Origin: Scybalosoma faecavium
GTDB lineage: Bacteria > Bacillota > Clostridia > Christensenellales > Christensenellaceae
Reading direction: 5' to 3'
DNA: 64,000 nt
NCBI GenBank assembly: GCA_018716135.1
Contig: DVKG01000006.1
Location: 186,001-250,000, forward strand
Position 1 is the stretch's first letter; each line of letters starts with the position of its first letter. The notes beneath the pieces are model-generated. The model worked only from the letters and a program-made list of their open reading frames with translations. It was not told the DNA's origin and searched no databases. The translations under genes and the position numbers were made by a program. Shown here piece by piece: positions 50,222-58,959 of this stretch.

Positions 50222-51391
50222 ATGAGAACACATTTCACATCCGAATCCGTAACAGAAGGTCATCCTGATAAGCTTTGCGATCAGGTCTCCGATGCAGTGC
50301 TCGACGATATTCTCTCTCACGATCCTACAGCCAGAGTGGCATGCGAATGCGCAGTAAACACCGGTCTGCTCCTCGTTATGGGTGAAATCACTACCACATC
50401 ATATGTCGATATACAGAAGATAGCACGCGATACGATAAGAGATATAGGCTTCACGGGAAGCTCTATGGGCTTCGACGCCGACACATGCGGCGTTATCGTC
50501 AGCATAGACGAACAATCCCCTGACATATCTATGGGCGTTTCTGACGCTCTGGAAGGCAGAGGAACGGACACAAGGGACACAGGCGCCGGAGACCAGGGCA
50601 TGATGTTCGGCTTCGCCTGCAATCAAACTCCTGAGCTTATGCCGCTGCCTATAAGCTTAGCTCACACTCTCACCCGCAAGCTGGCCTCAGTCCGCAAATC
50701 CGGCGAACTGCCTTTCCTTCTCCCCGACGGAAAGAGCCAGGTTACGGTAGAATACGACGATGGAAAGCCCGTCCGCATAGACACAATCGTAGTCTCCTCT
50801 CAGCACATCGCCGAGGCGTCTCAGAAAGATATACACGACGGAATCATTGAAACAGTTATCAAACCCACTATGCCCGCCGATATGCTGGACGACAAGACGA
50901 GAATACTCATTAACCCTACGGGGCGCTTCGTAGTCGGCGGCCCTCATGGGGACTCCGGTCTGACAGGCCGTAAAATAATCGTAGATACCTACGGCGGCTA
51001 CGCTCATCACGGCGGCGGCGCATTCTCCGGCAAGGACCCGACTAAGGTAGACCGCAGCGCCAGCTACGCAGCCAGATATGCAGCTAAAAACATGGTTGCG
51101 GCAGGTCTCGCCGACGCCCTGGAGATTCAGGTAGCGTATGCCATCGGCGTTGCGCGCCCTGTCTCGATTTTTGTCAACAGCTTCGGCACAGGCAAGCTCG
51201 ACGACGCAAAGCTCGCCGACATAGTCCGCCGCACGTTTGATTTGCGTCCTTCTGCTATTATCGAAACGCTCAATCTCCGCCGCCCCATCTACAAGCAGAC
51301 AGCAAGCTATGGACACTTTGGCAGACCAGACTTGGCTCTTCCGTGGGAGAGACTCGACCGAGTTGACGAGCTGAGAGAATATCTCAAATAA
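50222..51391 (+). CDS. metK: S-adenosylmethionine synthetase
   Basis: It makes SAM from methionine and ATP. The 389-aa protein shows FTSESVTEGHPDKLCDQVSD, the GTDTRDTGAGDQGMMFGFA loop, GPHGDSGLTGRKIIVDTYGG and GGGAFSGKDPTKVDRSAAY-like (here SASY) motifs. The ATG at 50222 follows TTGGAGGAG; an in-frame upstream ATG has no ribosome-binding site. Expression is controlled by the S-box leader. Its product feeds radical-SAM and methylation reactions whose by-products may be recycled by the mtnA-aldolase pair near 62 kb. Confidence 0.97.
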   Translation: MRTHFTSESVTEGHPDKLCDQVSDAVLDDILSHDPTARVACECAVNTGLLLVMGEITTTSYVDIQKIARDTIRDIGFTGSSMGFDADTCGVIVSIDEQSPDISMGVSDALEGRGTDTRDTGAGDQGMMFGFACNQTPELMPLPISLAHTLTRKLASVRKSGELPFLLPDGKSQVTVEYDDGKPVRIDTIVVSSQHIAEASQKDIHDGIIETVIKPTMPADMLDDKTRILINPTGRFVVGGPHGDSGLTGRKIIVDTYGGYAHHGGGAFSGKDPTKVDRSASYAARYAAKNMVAAGLADALEIQVAYAIGVARPVSIFVNSFGTGKLDDAKLADIVRRTFDLRPSAIIETLNLRRPIYKQTASYGHFGRPDLALPWERLDRVDELREYLK

Positions 51392-51414
51392 ATCTATATA
51401 TAAATAAACAATCA

Positions 51415-51438
51415 GGGAGCCAACATCGGCTCCCTTTT
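51415..51438 (+). terminator. Terminator of metK
   Basis: GGGAGCC and GGCTCCC form a 7-bp stem followed by TTTTATT. Confidence 0.85.
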
Positions 51439-51460
51439 ATTATGCGTCATATTATTTTGT

Positions 51461-52708
51461 CTATAAAATCTTCTTCCCTCTCGCCCACACGGCGGTTATC
51501 TTTCTCTCGTCGGATAGATACATCATTCTCTCCAGCCTGTCCGCCAAGCTGAGAGCATCTGTATTAACCAAGTGCGAATCGTCCAGCAGAACGGCGTGAA
51601 ACGGCGCCCCGGGGAGGAAGCCCGCTTTCTCTCCGAAAAAGTCTGCATTAGTCGCCATATGCAAAACTTCACTTATAGTGAGACACCTGTCCTTCTTTCT
51701 GCAGAGCACATACCTGAGCTTTGAAACTTTTATCGCTTCTGCCATGACGTCCAGCATACACAGCTTGCTTCCGCCGGCTATATCCGAGCCTAGCCCGAGC
51801 TTCACGCCGCGGCTAAGCAGCTCGCGCACATGAGCCGCGCCGCTGGACACATTTGTGTTTGAATCCGGGCAGTGCGCCACAGTCACTCCCGCCTTTTTTA
51901 TCAGCTCTATCTCTCTGTCGTCAGAATGTACGCAATGAGCCATTACTGTCCTCTCGTTCCACAAGCCGTGCGCCGCATACACATCAGCGTACACTTCGCT
52001 CTCAGGATGCAGCTTTTTTACCAGCTCAATTTCAGAAATATTCTCAGACAAGTGAGACTGCACGGGCAGCCCGCGCTCCTCAGCAATTTTCCCAAGAGCG
52101 TCCATAAGCTCGCCCGTACACGACGGCACAAAGCGCGGCGTTATTATAGGTTTTACTGAACGATAATCCCTTCTCGAGCATTCTTCCAGCCATTCCAGCG
52201 TGCTCATTACGGAATTGCTTTCTCTCAATGAATCCGGCGCGTTTCTGTCCATATTCACTTTGCCCACATACGCCTCTATCCCCGCCTTTTCCAGCTCATC
52301 CATAAGTATCATAGTAGCGGGAACGTGAACGGTTGCGAATACTACCGCGCGCGTCGTTCCTTTCCTCACCAATTCTTTCGCAAAGGCAGAATAAATTTCT
52401 TTGGCAAACGCCTCGTCAGCAAACTTAGCCTCTCCCGGGAAAGTATACCTGTCCAGCCAATCCAGCAGTTCAAGATCAAACCCGACTCCGCGCAAGGCGT
52501 ATTGCGGCGCATGCACGTGCATATCCGTCATTCCGGGTATCAAAAGACCTCCGAGCTCTGTTATTTTTTCTTTATCGTATTTCTCGGGCAGTGTATCGTA
52601 AACGCCTTCTATCTCTCCGTTGCGCACGACGATGTATCCGCTCTCTATTTCCTCAAGCAAATCCAGCGTCGGCGCATATACTATGTCAGCCTTATATATC
52701 TCAGTCAT
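51461..52708 (-). CDS. guaD: Guanine deaminase-like amidohydrolase
   Basis: This zinc amidohydrolase of about 415 aa is in the guanine deaminase/SsnA-like branch. The metal motif is DMHVHAPQYALRG; later come QSHLSEN, MAHCVHSDD and GLGSDIAGG, with the catalytic His, Glu and Asp. The PQY following HxH is typical of guanine deaminase. The ATG at 52708 after GGGAG is preferred over two upstream alternatives. It is the last gene of an operon with hydantoinase, XdhC and YqeC, a context that points to purine degradation feeding a xanthine dehydrogenase-type hydroxylase. Confidence 0.82.
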   Translation of the reverse strand: MTEIYKADIVYAPTLDLLEEIESGYIVVRNGEIEGVYDTLPEKYDKEKITELGGLLIPGMTDMHVHAPQYALRGVGFDLELLDWLDRYTFPGEAKFADEAFAKEIYSAFAKELVRKGTTRAVVFATVHVPATMILMDELEKAGIEAYVGKVNMDRNAPDSLRESNSVMSTLEWLEECSRRDYRSVKPIITPRFVPSCTGELMDALGKIAEERGLPVQSHLSENISEIELVKKLHPESEVYADVYAAHGLWNERTVMAHCVHSDDREIELIKKAGVTVAHCPDSNTNVSSGAAHVRELLSRGVKLGLGSDIAGGSKLCMLDVMAEAIKVSKLRYVLCRKKDRCLTISEVLHMATNADFFGEKAGFLPGAPFHAVLLDDSHLVNTDALSLADRLERMMYLSDERKITAVWARGKKIL

Positions 52709-52719
52709 GCGCTCTCCCA

Positions 52720-54096
52720 TCAATCTCTGAAAAAATTGCTTTTCCCGCGATGCACAAATTGTCCGCGCGAGAACAGAACCTGCTCGCCTTTTTCCACCGC
52801 CGTTTCCCCGTTGAGTATGACATATTCCGCCCTGCCTTTGAGCTCCATGCCTTCATACGGAGAATAATCCGTATTGTACGCAGAATTTTCCACAGTAACA
52901 GTTTCTGTTATATCCGGATTCCAGACTACCAAGTCTGCGTCGCTGCCTTCGGCTATCTTGCCTTTTTCAGGATACATGCCGAACAGCTTCGCCGGTCTTT
53001 CGCACATCAAAGCAAGCATATCCGTCAAGCTCGCTCTGCCGCTGTCTATTCCGTATGTATAGAAAAGCTTCGCGCGGTGCTGCACCCCCGGCATTCCCCC
53101 CGGCGTACGAGAGAAGTCTATCTCAGAGCGGTTCTTCTGCTTCATTGTAAAAGAACAATGGTCAGTGCCCAACGTATCTATCTCGCCTTTCGCTATAGAC
53201 GCCCACAGCTCGTCGCAATCGCTTTTCTTTCTCAAAGGCGGTGAAATAACGAACTTGTTCCCGTCGGCGCGGTCATAAAACTCGTCCGTCATGGTGAGAT
53301 ACTGCGGACAAGTCTCAGCGTACAGCTTAGTCCCATATCTTCGCGCCGTCCTGATTGCATCTACACCCTTTGCCGAGCTGATATGCACAACATTGACATG
53401 CGCATTCGCCAGCCTTGCTATCGCGGCCAGTCTGTCTATCGCTTCGGCTTCTATATCGTCCGGTCGCGCCAGAGCATGATATTTTACCTCTCTCCTGCCC
53501 GAAGCCAGAAGCCTCTCTGTCAATACGTCTGCCAAAGCTCCGTTCTCGCAATGCACCCCCGCAACGCCGCCTATCTCTTTCACTTTGCACAGCACTTCAA
53601 AAATCTCCCTGTCAGAGAGGCAAAGATTCGGATAAGCCATATACAGCTTAAAGGACGTAACGCCTTTCTCCGCCATATCTGCAATTTCCTCGAGCGTCTG
53701 CGCGTCAGCTCTGCTTACAGCCATATGAAAGCCATAGTTGCAGTGCGCGCCCTCCGCCTTTTTCTGCCATACGGAAAGAGCGTCTCCGAGAGTCATATCG
53801 CCCTCCTGAGTCGCAAAGTCCAGAACTGTGGTCGTCCCTCCGAGAAGAGCCGCCCGCGTGCCCGAATCGAAATTGTCAGCCGTAGTAATATCGCCGAGCG
53901 GCATATCAAAGTGAGTATGAGTATCTATAAATCCCGGAAACACAAACATTCCGTTTGCATTTATTCTTACTGCTTCTGTCGTTATACTTGAAGCTATGCC
54001 GACAATTTTTCCATTATCTACGAGAATGTCGCCTTTTATTACGCCATCCTCTGTGACTATATTCCCGTTTGTAATCATCAGCCTGCCTTTTCCCAT
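52720..54096 (-). CDS. Hydantoinase/dihydropyrimidinase-family amidohydrolase
   Basis: The 458-aa cyclic amidase has the binuclear metal site: DTHTHFD, the carboxylated lysine in TSFKLYMAYP, GVHCENG, VVHISSAKG and GTDHCSF. It is close in layout to D-hydantoinase, dihydropyrimidinase and the HyuA/YgeZ proteins found with purine-degradation genes. The ATG at 54096 follows AAGGGGAT; the open frame extends 6 codons further into xdhC. The substrate is likely a purine- or pyrimidine-derived cyclic amide. Confidence 0.85.
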   Translation of the reverse strand: MGKGRLMITNGNIVTEDGVIKGDILVDNGKIVGIASSITTEAVRINANGMFVFPGFIDTHTHFDMPLGDITTADNFDSGTRAALLGGTTTVLDFATQEGDMTLGDALSVWQKKAEGAHCNYGFHMAVSRADAQTLEEIADMAEKGVTSFKLYMAYPNLCLSDREIFEVLCKVKEIGGVAGVHCENGALADVLTERLLASGRREVKYHALARPDDIEAEAIDRLAAIARLANAHVNVVHISSAKGVDAIRTARRYGTKLYAETCPQYLTMTDEFYDRADGNKFVISPPLRKKSDCDELWASIAKGEIDTLGTDHCSFTMKQKNRSEIDFSRTPGGMPGVQHRAKLFYTYGIDSGRASLTDMLALMCERPAKLFGMYPEKGKIAEGSDADLVVWNPDITETVTVENSAYNTDYSPYEGMELKGRAEYVILNGETAVEKGEQVLFSRGQFVHRGKSNFFRD

Positions 54097-54110
54097 GCTT
54101 ATCCCCTTTC

Positions 54111-55028
54111 TCATAAATCAAATTTGTTTATAAGAATCTCTACGCTCCCTCCGCATACCATCCCGATATCTCCGGCGTCTGTCAGCTCCAGCTGCACCAG
54201 AGCATTGCCCGGCTCTTGAGCCTGAGCCAAGCGTATAGCCCGCGCTTCCACCGCTCCTCCGCCTATGGTGCCTATCGGCTCTCCGTCTGAAGTCAGCGCC
54301 ATAATGCTTCCTATTCCGCGCGGTACGCTTCCTCTAGCGCCGATTATAGTGACGAACGCGCTGACGTCCCGTTTTTTTATAAGTTTTTCTACTTCGGCCG
54401 GAATCCCGCCTTCGCTGCCCATCTCGGATATTACTTCTGCAAGTATGGCTACGGCTATTTCGGCAGGAGTTCTCGCGCCTATCTTCAGCCCTATCGGAGA
54501 ATGTACTTTTTTGAGCAGTTCGTCTGAAAAGCCGAGAGCGCGCATCTTCTCCATAGTCGCCGATACCTTCGCCCTGCTGCCTATCATTCCCAGATACCCA
54601 AAGGGAGAGCGCAATATCTTTTCCAGACATCGCGCGTCGTCTTTATGCCCCCGCGTAACTATTACGAAGGACGTGTCGTTTTGGCACGGCACTTTCTCCA
54701 GCATCTCTATAAAGTCGCCGCAAAACACCTTGCACCCCTCGAGCTTTTCTTCGTCTGCAAACTCGGAACGATCGTCCAAAGCATATACCGTAAAGCCCAG
54801 CATTTCAGCTATTTTGCAGACATAATACCCTACAAAGCCCAGACCGCAGACTACCATAGCTCTGCGCCTCAAAAGAGGAATGCTGAAATAATCCTCCCCA
54901 TCGCAGTTAATTTTCTCCGGACGTCCGGCAGTCTGTTTGACTATTACTCTATCCCCTGATATCGGCAAAAGCGCGCCGGCGTCGCTTCCCAAAGCCTGTG
55001 CGATTAAATCCAAATCTCGTTTATCCAC
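54111..55028 (-). CDS. XdhC/CoxI-family maturation factor with reversed domain order
   Basis: These factors insert or sulfurate the molybdopterin cofactor of xanthine dehydrogenase-type hydroxylases. Here the Rossmann domain comes first (VVCGLGFVGYYVCKIAEMLG near residue 59, then YALDDRSEFAD and GMIGSRAKV), while the CoxI domain comes last (GARGSVPRGIGSIM, GTIGGGAVEARAI and CGGSVEILI). In the usual XdhC the CoxI domain is N-terminal, so this is a circular permutation or domain swap. The length is 305 aa. The GTG start overlaps the yqeC stop in GTGGATAA. No hydroxylase subunits lie in the window. Confidence 0.82.
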   Translation of the reverse strand: MDKRDLDLIAQALGSDAGALLPISGDRVIVKQTAGRPEKINCDGEDYFSIPLLRRRAMVVCGLGFVGYYVCKIAEMLGFTVYALDDRSEFADEEKLEGCKVFCGDFIEMLEKVPCQNDTSFVIVTRGHKDDARCLEKILRSPFGYLGMIGSRAKVSATMEKMRALGFSDELLKKVHSPIGLKIGARTPAEIAVAILAEVISEMGSEGGIPAEVEKLIKKRDVSAFVTIIGARGSVPRGIGSIMALTSDGEPIGTIGGGAVEARAIRLAQAQEPGNALVQLELTDAGDIGMVCGGSVEILINKFDL

Positions 55029-55719
55029 CTAATCTCTCCCACCTTCCCTCATGAAGAGAGCTTAAGCATACTTCTGCACCCGACTCGAAGAGCATTTCGC
55101 CCAGCTCTGCCGCCGCTTCCTCGTTGAGATCACGCTGATTTATGAGTATAACGCTTTTGTCAGGCGCACTGCTTTTTATTAAAGTCAGCATATCTTCTTT
55201 AGTTAATATGTCATCGCTCTTTTTCTTCAAAATTTGCATTGCCGCACTAACTTTATAGCACGACTTTTCTATAGCAGCTCCGTAACCCGCCATACCTGCT
55301 ACATATATTACGCTCCTTGAGAAGCTCGGTATATTCGTCTCTCCTTCTGAAGAAATCTTGATAGGCTTTTGTTTCGCTTCGTCTGCTTCTACAAGTACAT
55401 AATCCGCCATCCTGCTCATGAGTTGTATTTTTTCAGGCGTCTCGGCATGCAGTCTGCCTCTGCTCTCTCTCGAGCCTACGGCCACAATGCCGCCGACCTT
55501 TAGCTCTGCTCTGAGTTCAGCATCTGACGGAGATATAAGCGTTGCCCTAACCTGCTTAGTCGTCGGCGCAAACATACTGCTCGTCGTCGTGATTATCACG
55601 CTCGCGCCCAGCTTTTGCAGCTCCTTTGCCAATATAAACATAGCCGTTGATTTGCCGCCTCCGCCTATGAACGACGTGACTCCGCGCTCTATTCCCAACG
55701 CTTTATATAGATTATTCAT
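55021..55719 (-). CDS. yqeC: YqeC-type molybdenum hydroxylase accessory protein
   Basis: This 232-aa P-loop protein belongs to the family tied to selenium-dependent molybdenum hydroxylases. The nucleotide loop is GGGGKST at residues 19-25; VIITTTSSMFAP and YVLVEADEAKQKPIK follow, all family-typical. It is the first gene of the operon and overlaps xdhC. Its presence suggests that the organism makes a selenium-containing xanthine or purine hydroxylase elsewhere. Confidence 0.85.
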   Translation of the reverse strand: MNNLYKALGIERGVTSFIGGGGKSTAMFILAKELQKLGASVIITTTSSMFAPTTKQVRATLISPSDAELRAELKVGGIVAVGSRESRGRLHAETPEKIQLMSRMADYVLVEADEAKQKPIKISSEGETNIPSFSRSVIYVAGMAGYGAAIEKSCYKVSAAMQILKKKSDDILTKEDMLTLIKSSAPDKSVILINQRDLNEEAAAELGEMLFESGAEVCLSSLHEGRWERLGG

Positions 55720-55749
55720 ATATTCTCCTTGAATTATTTCTCTATCGAA

Positions 55750-55778
55750 AGAATAGCAAATGTCTTTTCAAGTGTCAA
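55750..55778 (-). promoter_or_regulatory. Promoter of the yqeC-xdhC-hydantoinase-guaD operon
   Basis: On the minus strand TTGACA (55773-55778) and TATTCT (55750-55755) are 17 bases apart. It is back to back with the promoter at 55825. Confidence 0.65.
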
Positions 55779-55824
55779 GTATCGCATATTCGTCTAAAAT
55801 TCTAAAAAATATACATATACCCTA

Positions 55825-55853
55825 TTGACAACTGCATTCGCAGATAGTATAGT
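55825..55853 (+). promoter_or_regulatory. Promoter of the TrmB-like regulator
   Basis: TTGACA (55825-55830) and TATAGT (55848-55853) have a 17-base spacer. The spacer contains CTGC, ATTC, GCAG, a small inverted repeat that could be an operator. Confidence 0.75.
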
Positions 55854-55887
55854 AGTCTCAAACAGGAACACTAACGGAGGTGTTATC

Positions 55888-56562
55888 TTGACTGACGTGC
55901 AGTTGCTTTTAACTCAATTTTCACTAACACGGCAGGAGGCCGCAGTCTACATCGCTTTGCTGGGCAAGAGCGGCGTAACGGGATATGAAATCGCCAAAAC
56001 AGTCGGCATATCTCGTTCTAACGCATATACGGCTCTGGCCGGTCTCGCAGAGAAGGGCGCTGCTTATTCCTGCGAGGGCAAGGTCACCCGATATTCTCCT
56101 GTGCCTGTCGAAGAGTTTTGCGCTAATAAGCTGCGTCAGCTGCGTAAGGCCGCCAAAACATTGGAAGAAACTCTTCCGAGAGCAGAATCAAGCTCGGCGG
56201 AATATTTTACCATAACAGGCGAGCATATTTCCAACAAGGCGCAGAACATGCTGACCATGGCTCAGGAAAGAGCATATATCTCAGCGCCGTCGGCAGTTAT
56301 AAGTCAATATAACAGCGAGTTAGCCGATGCTATCTCCCGCGGGCTTAAAATAGTGGTCATAACCGACCCGCCATACAAGCTCGCAGGCGCAATAGTATGC
56401 CTAAGAGATAAAGCTGAAGATTACTTTCGACTGATAACAGATTCTAAATATGTACTCACCGGCAACAGCGCCGCATGTGTCTATTCTTCTCATACCGCTA
56501 TGGTAGACCTTGTAAAAGAAGCATTGACCAATGAAATGAAGCTCATAGAGCTTAATAAATAG
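55888..56562 (+). CDS. TrmB-family transcriptional regulator
   Basis: The 224-aa protein has an N-terminal winged helix (LLTQFSLTRQEAAVYIALLG, SGVTGYEIAKTVGISRSNAY), a short coiled segment (KLRQLRKAAKTLEETLPRA) and a C-terminal ligand domain with the PLD-like fold seen in TrmB proteins. The TTG at 55888 is chosen because GGAGGTG lies 6 bases upstream. It is 28 bp before the lysA-like gene, which it may control, and divergent from the yqeC operon. Confidence 0.8.
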   Translation: MTDVQLLLTQFSLTRQEAAVYIALLGKSGVTGYEIAKTVGISRSNAYTALAGLAEKGAAYSCEGKVTRYSPVPVEEFCANKLRQLRKAAKTLEETLPRAESSSAEYFTITGEHISNKAQNMLTMAQERAYISAPSAVISQYNSELADAISRGLKIVVITDPPYKLAGAIVCLRDKAEDYFRLITDSKYVLTGNSAACVYSSHTAMVDLVKEALTNEMKLIELNK

Positions 56563-56590
56563 ACTATAAATTCTTACGAAAGGAAACCAT

Positions 56591-57841
56591 ATGAAAACTC
56601 CCTTTGTCACCAAAGAGCTTATCGACGATATCAAGCTCAAATACCCAACTCCGTTTCACATCTATGACGAAAAAGGCATCCGAGAAAACGCACGCAGGCT
56701 GCTCGACGCTTTCTCTTGGAACAAAGGCTTCAAAGAGTATTTCGCCGTAAAAGCTACACCCACTCCCGGAATACTCAAGATATTCCAAGAGGAAGGCTGC
56801 GGAGTAGACTGCTCCTCATATACCGAGCTGCTCATGTCCAAAGCCTGCGGTTTCTCCGGCCATGATATAATGTTCTCATCCAACTCCACCCCCAGCGAAG
56901 ACTACGTTTTGGCGAGCTCTCTCGGAGCTATTATCAACCTGGACGATTTTTCGGATATAGACAGTCTCGAAGGCCTTACCGGAATACCGGAGACAATATG
57001 CTGCCGATACAATCCCGGCGGTGATTTTAAAATCAATAACGATATAATGGATACTCCGGGAGAATCAAAATACGGATTTACACGCTCTCAGCTTACAGAG
57101 GGCTTTAAAAAGCTTAAATCACTCGGCGCAAAAAACTTCGGTCTGCACGCATTCCTCGCGAGCAATACGGTAGCCAACGAATATTACCCCGTTCTCGCAC
57201 GCATACTCTTTGAAACGGCTGTCGAACTCAAGAACGAAACAGGCGCAGAAATAAAGTTCATCAATCTCTCCGGCGGCGTCGGCATACCCTATCGCCCGGA
57301 GCAGAAAGCAAACGACATTTACGCCATTGCAGAGGGCGTAAAACAGGCTTACGAAGAAATCATCGTACCTGCCGGAATGGAGGTCGCTATATTCACAGAG
57401 CTTGGCAGATTCATGACGGGGCCTTACGGCGCGCTCGTCGCCACGGCGATTCATGAAAAACAGACCTACCGCAATTATATCGGTCTGGACGCATGCGCCG
57501 CTAATCTCATGCGCCCAGCTATGTACGGCGCATATCATCATATAACAGTTTTGGGCAAAGAGGACGCTCCTCTGGACCACACCTACGACGTCACCGGCGG
57601 CTTGTGCGAAAACAACGACAAATTCGCTATCAACCGCCGCCTGCCAAAAATAGATATCGGAGATTATATATACATGCACGACACAGGCGCGCACGGCTTC
57701 GCTATGGGCTATAACTACAATGGCAAGCTGCGCTCCGCCGAGCTGCTCCTCAAGGAGGACGGAAGCGTGGAGATGATACGCCGCGCGGAGACTCCTGCCG
57801 ATTATTTCTCAACATTTGATTTTACCGGGCTTTTCGATTGA
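56591..57841 (+). CDS. lysA: PLP-dependent diaminopimelate decarboxylase-like enzyme
   Basis: The 416-aa fold III decarboxylase has the PLP lysine K54 in YFAVKATPTP, HAFLASN, the phosphate-binding LSGGVGIPY, FTELGRFMTGPYG, and the C-terminal GGLCENNDKFA and MHDTGAHGFAMGYNYNG segments. These are the positions of the CESGD and Y motifs in LysA. CENND instead of CESGD is a known type of variation. It probably forms lysine from meso-diaminopimelate, although other diamino acids are possible. AAAGGAAA precedes the ATG. No other lysine genes are nearby, so it may be regulated locally by the TrmB-like protein. Confidence 0.82.
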   Translation: MKTPFVTKELIDDIKLKYPTPFHIYDEKGIRENARRLLDAFSWNKGFKEYFAVKATPTPGILKIFQEEGCGVDCSSYTELLMSKACGFSGHDIMFSSNSTPSEDYVLASSLGAIINLDDFSDIDSLEGLTGIPETICCRYNPGGDFKINNDIMDTPGESKYGFTRSQLTEGFKKLKSLGAKNFGLHAFLASNTVANEYYPVLARILFETAVELKNETGAEIKFINLSGGVGIPYRPEQKANDIYAIAEGVKQAYEEIIVPAGMEVAIFTELGRFMTGPYGALVATAIHEKQTYRNYIGLDACAANLMRPAMYGAYHHITVLGKEDAPLDHTYDVTGGLCENNDKFAINRRLPKIDIGDYIYMHDTGAHGFAMGYNYNGKLRSAELLLKEDGSVEMIRRAETPADYFSTFDFTGLFD

Positions 57842-57864
57842 GTTTTTTACTCACAACCCCGCGT

Positions 57865-57893
57865 TTGACTTAGCTAATTTCGTATGATATACT
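57865..57893 (+). promoter_or_regulatory. Promoter of niaR-ridA
   Basis: TTGACT (57865-57870) and TATACT (57888-57893) are 17 bases apart, about 35 bases upstream of niaR. Confidence 0.7.
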
Positions 57894-57927
57894 AACATCA
57901 TAGCATTGTCATTAGGAGGTTACACGT

Positions 57928-58446
57928 GTGAATGCAGATGAAAGGCGTAAACAGATTTTAGCTGAGTTGCGCGAGGCTACGAAACCGATATCGGGCAGCG
58001 AGCTTGCCGCACGGCATGGCGTCAGCAGACAGGTAATAGTAAAAGATTTGGCGTTGCTCCGCGCACAAGAGCCGGAGATTCTCTCAACGAATAAGGGATA
58101 CCTGCTCAATCAACCTCCGAGAGCAAAGCGGATAATCACCACCAGACATACTACCTCTCAGATCCGCGATGAAATGCAGACCGTGGTAGACTGCGGCGGA
58201 AAAATACAGAACGTCATGGTCAGCCATCCCATTTACGGTCAAATCTCCGTAGAGCTGCATATATTCTCCCGCCGAGACGTCGAACGCTTTGTAAAAGAGG
58301 TGAACAGCGGTCAGGCACGCCCGCTGAAGGAGCTTTCTTCTTCCGGAGTGCATTCACATCTCATCGAAGCAGACGACGAAAGCATTCTCGATGAAATCGA
58401 AGATCTTTTGAATAAGAAAGGGTATTTAGTAAAACAGCATGACTAA
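57928..58446 (+). CDS. niaR: NiaR-type niacin-responsive repressor (3H domain)
   Basis: The 172-aa protein has an N-terminal HTH (ISGSELAARHGVSRQVIVKDLALLR) and a C-terminal 3H domain with conserved histidines in TRHTTSQ, VSHPIYGQISVELHIFS and GVHSHLIEA. It uses niacin as corepressor to control NAD salvage and synthesis genes. The GTG start follows TAGGAGGT. No NAD genes are adjacent here, so its targets lie elsewhere or include itself. It overlaps ridA by 8 bases. Confidence 0.9.
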   Translation: MNADERRKQILAELREATKPISGSELAARHGVSRQVIVKDLALLRAQEPEILSTNKGYLLNQPPRAKRIITTRHTTSQIRDEMQTVVDCGGKIQNVMVSHPIYGQISVELHIFSRRDVERFVKEVNSGQARPLKELSSSGVHSHLIEADDESILDEIEDLLNKKGYLVKQHD

Positions 58447-58819
58447 ACAACTGATAAGCACGGAAAAAGCGCCGGCCGCGATCGGCCCTTACAATCAAGC
58501 CGTTAAGATAGACGGCTTCATATTTGTCTCAGGTCAACTGCCCATAGACATGACCACAGGTGAATTAGTCAAAGACGACATAAAAGCGGCGGCCAGAGCA
58601 TCTCTGACCAACGTACAGACTATCCTGAAGGAAGCGGGGGCATCTCTCAGAGATGTTGTCCGTGTCGGTGTTTTCATAAAAAACATGGCGGATTTTACAG
58701 ACGTAAATGAAGTTTACTCTGAATTTTTCGACAAAGACTGTCCCGCACGCTCCTGTGTGCAGGCCGTTTTACCCAAAGACGCTCTGATAGAGATAGAGGC
58801 AATAGCATACGTCAAATAA
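58439..58819 (+). CDS. ridA: RidA-family enamine/imine deaminase
   Basis: The 126-aa protein hydrolyses reactive 2-aminoacrylate-type imines made by PLP enzymes. Signature parts are APAAIGPYNQAVKIDGFIFV-type N terminus, GQLPIDMTTGELV, and the arginine-containing DCPARSCVQAVLPKDALIEIE. The start overlaps niaR in ATGACTAA. Confidence 0.93.
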   Translation: MTKQLISTEKAPAAIGPYNQAVKIDGFIFVSGQLPIDMTTGELVKDDIKAAARASLTNVQTILKEAGASLRDVVRVGVFIKNMADFTDVNEVYSEFFDKDCPARSCVQAVLPKDALIEIEAIAYVK

Positions 58820-58822
58820 AGA

Positions 58823-58847
58823 AGCGAGGGAAAGCCTCGCTTTTTTT
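58823..58847 (+). terminator. Terminator of niaR-ridA
   Basis: AGCGAGG and CCTCGCT form a 7-bp stem followed by a T run. Confidence 0.85.
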
Positions 58848-58892
58848 ATTTTTTGGATTTTTCTTTCATGCAGCTTTTTTAGAAATTTTTCC

Positions 58893-58921
58893 GTGACATA
58901 ATACCGGATTTGTTTTATAAT
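58893..58921 (+). promoter_or_regulatory. Promoter of trkH-trkA
   Basis: GTGACA (58893-58898) and TATAAT (58916-58921) are 17 bases apart, 39 bases before trkH. Confidence 0.65.
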
Positions 58922-58959
58922 AACATTGTTGATTTTTTAGCAAACAAGAGGAGTGATAT

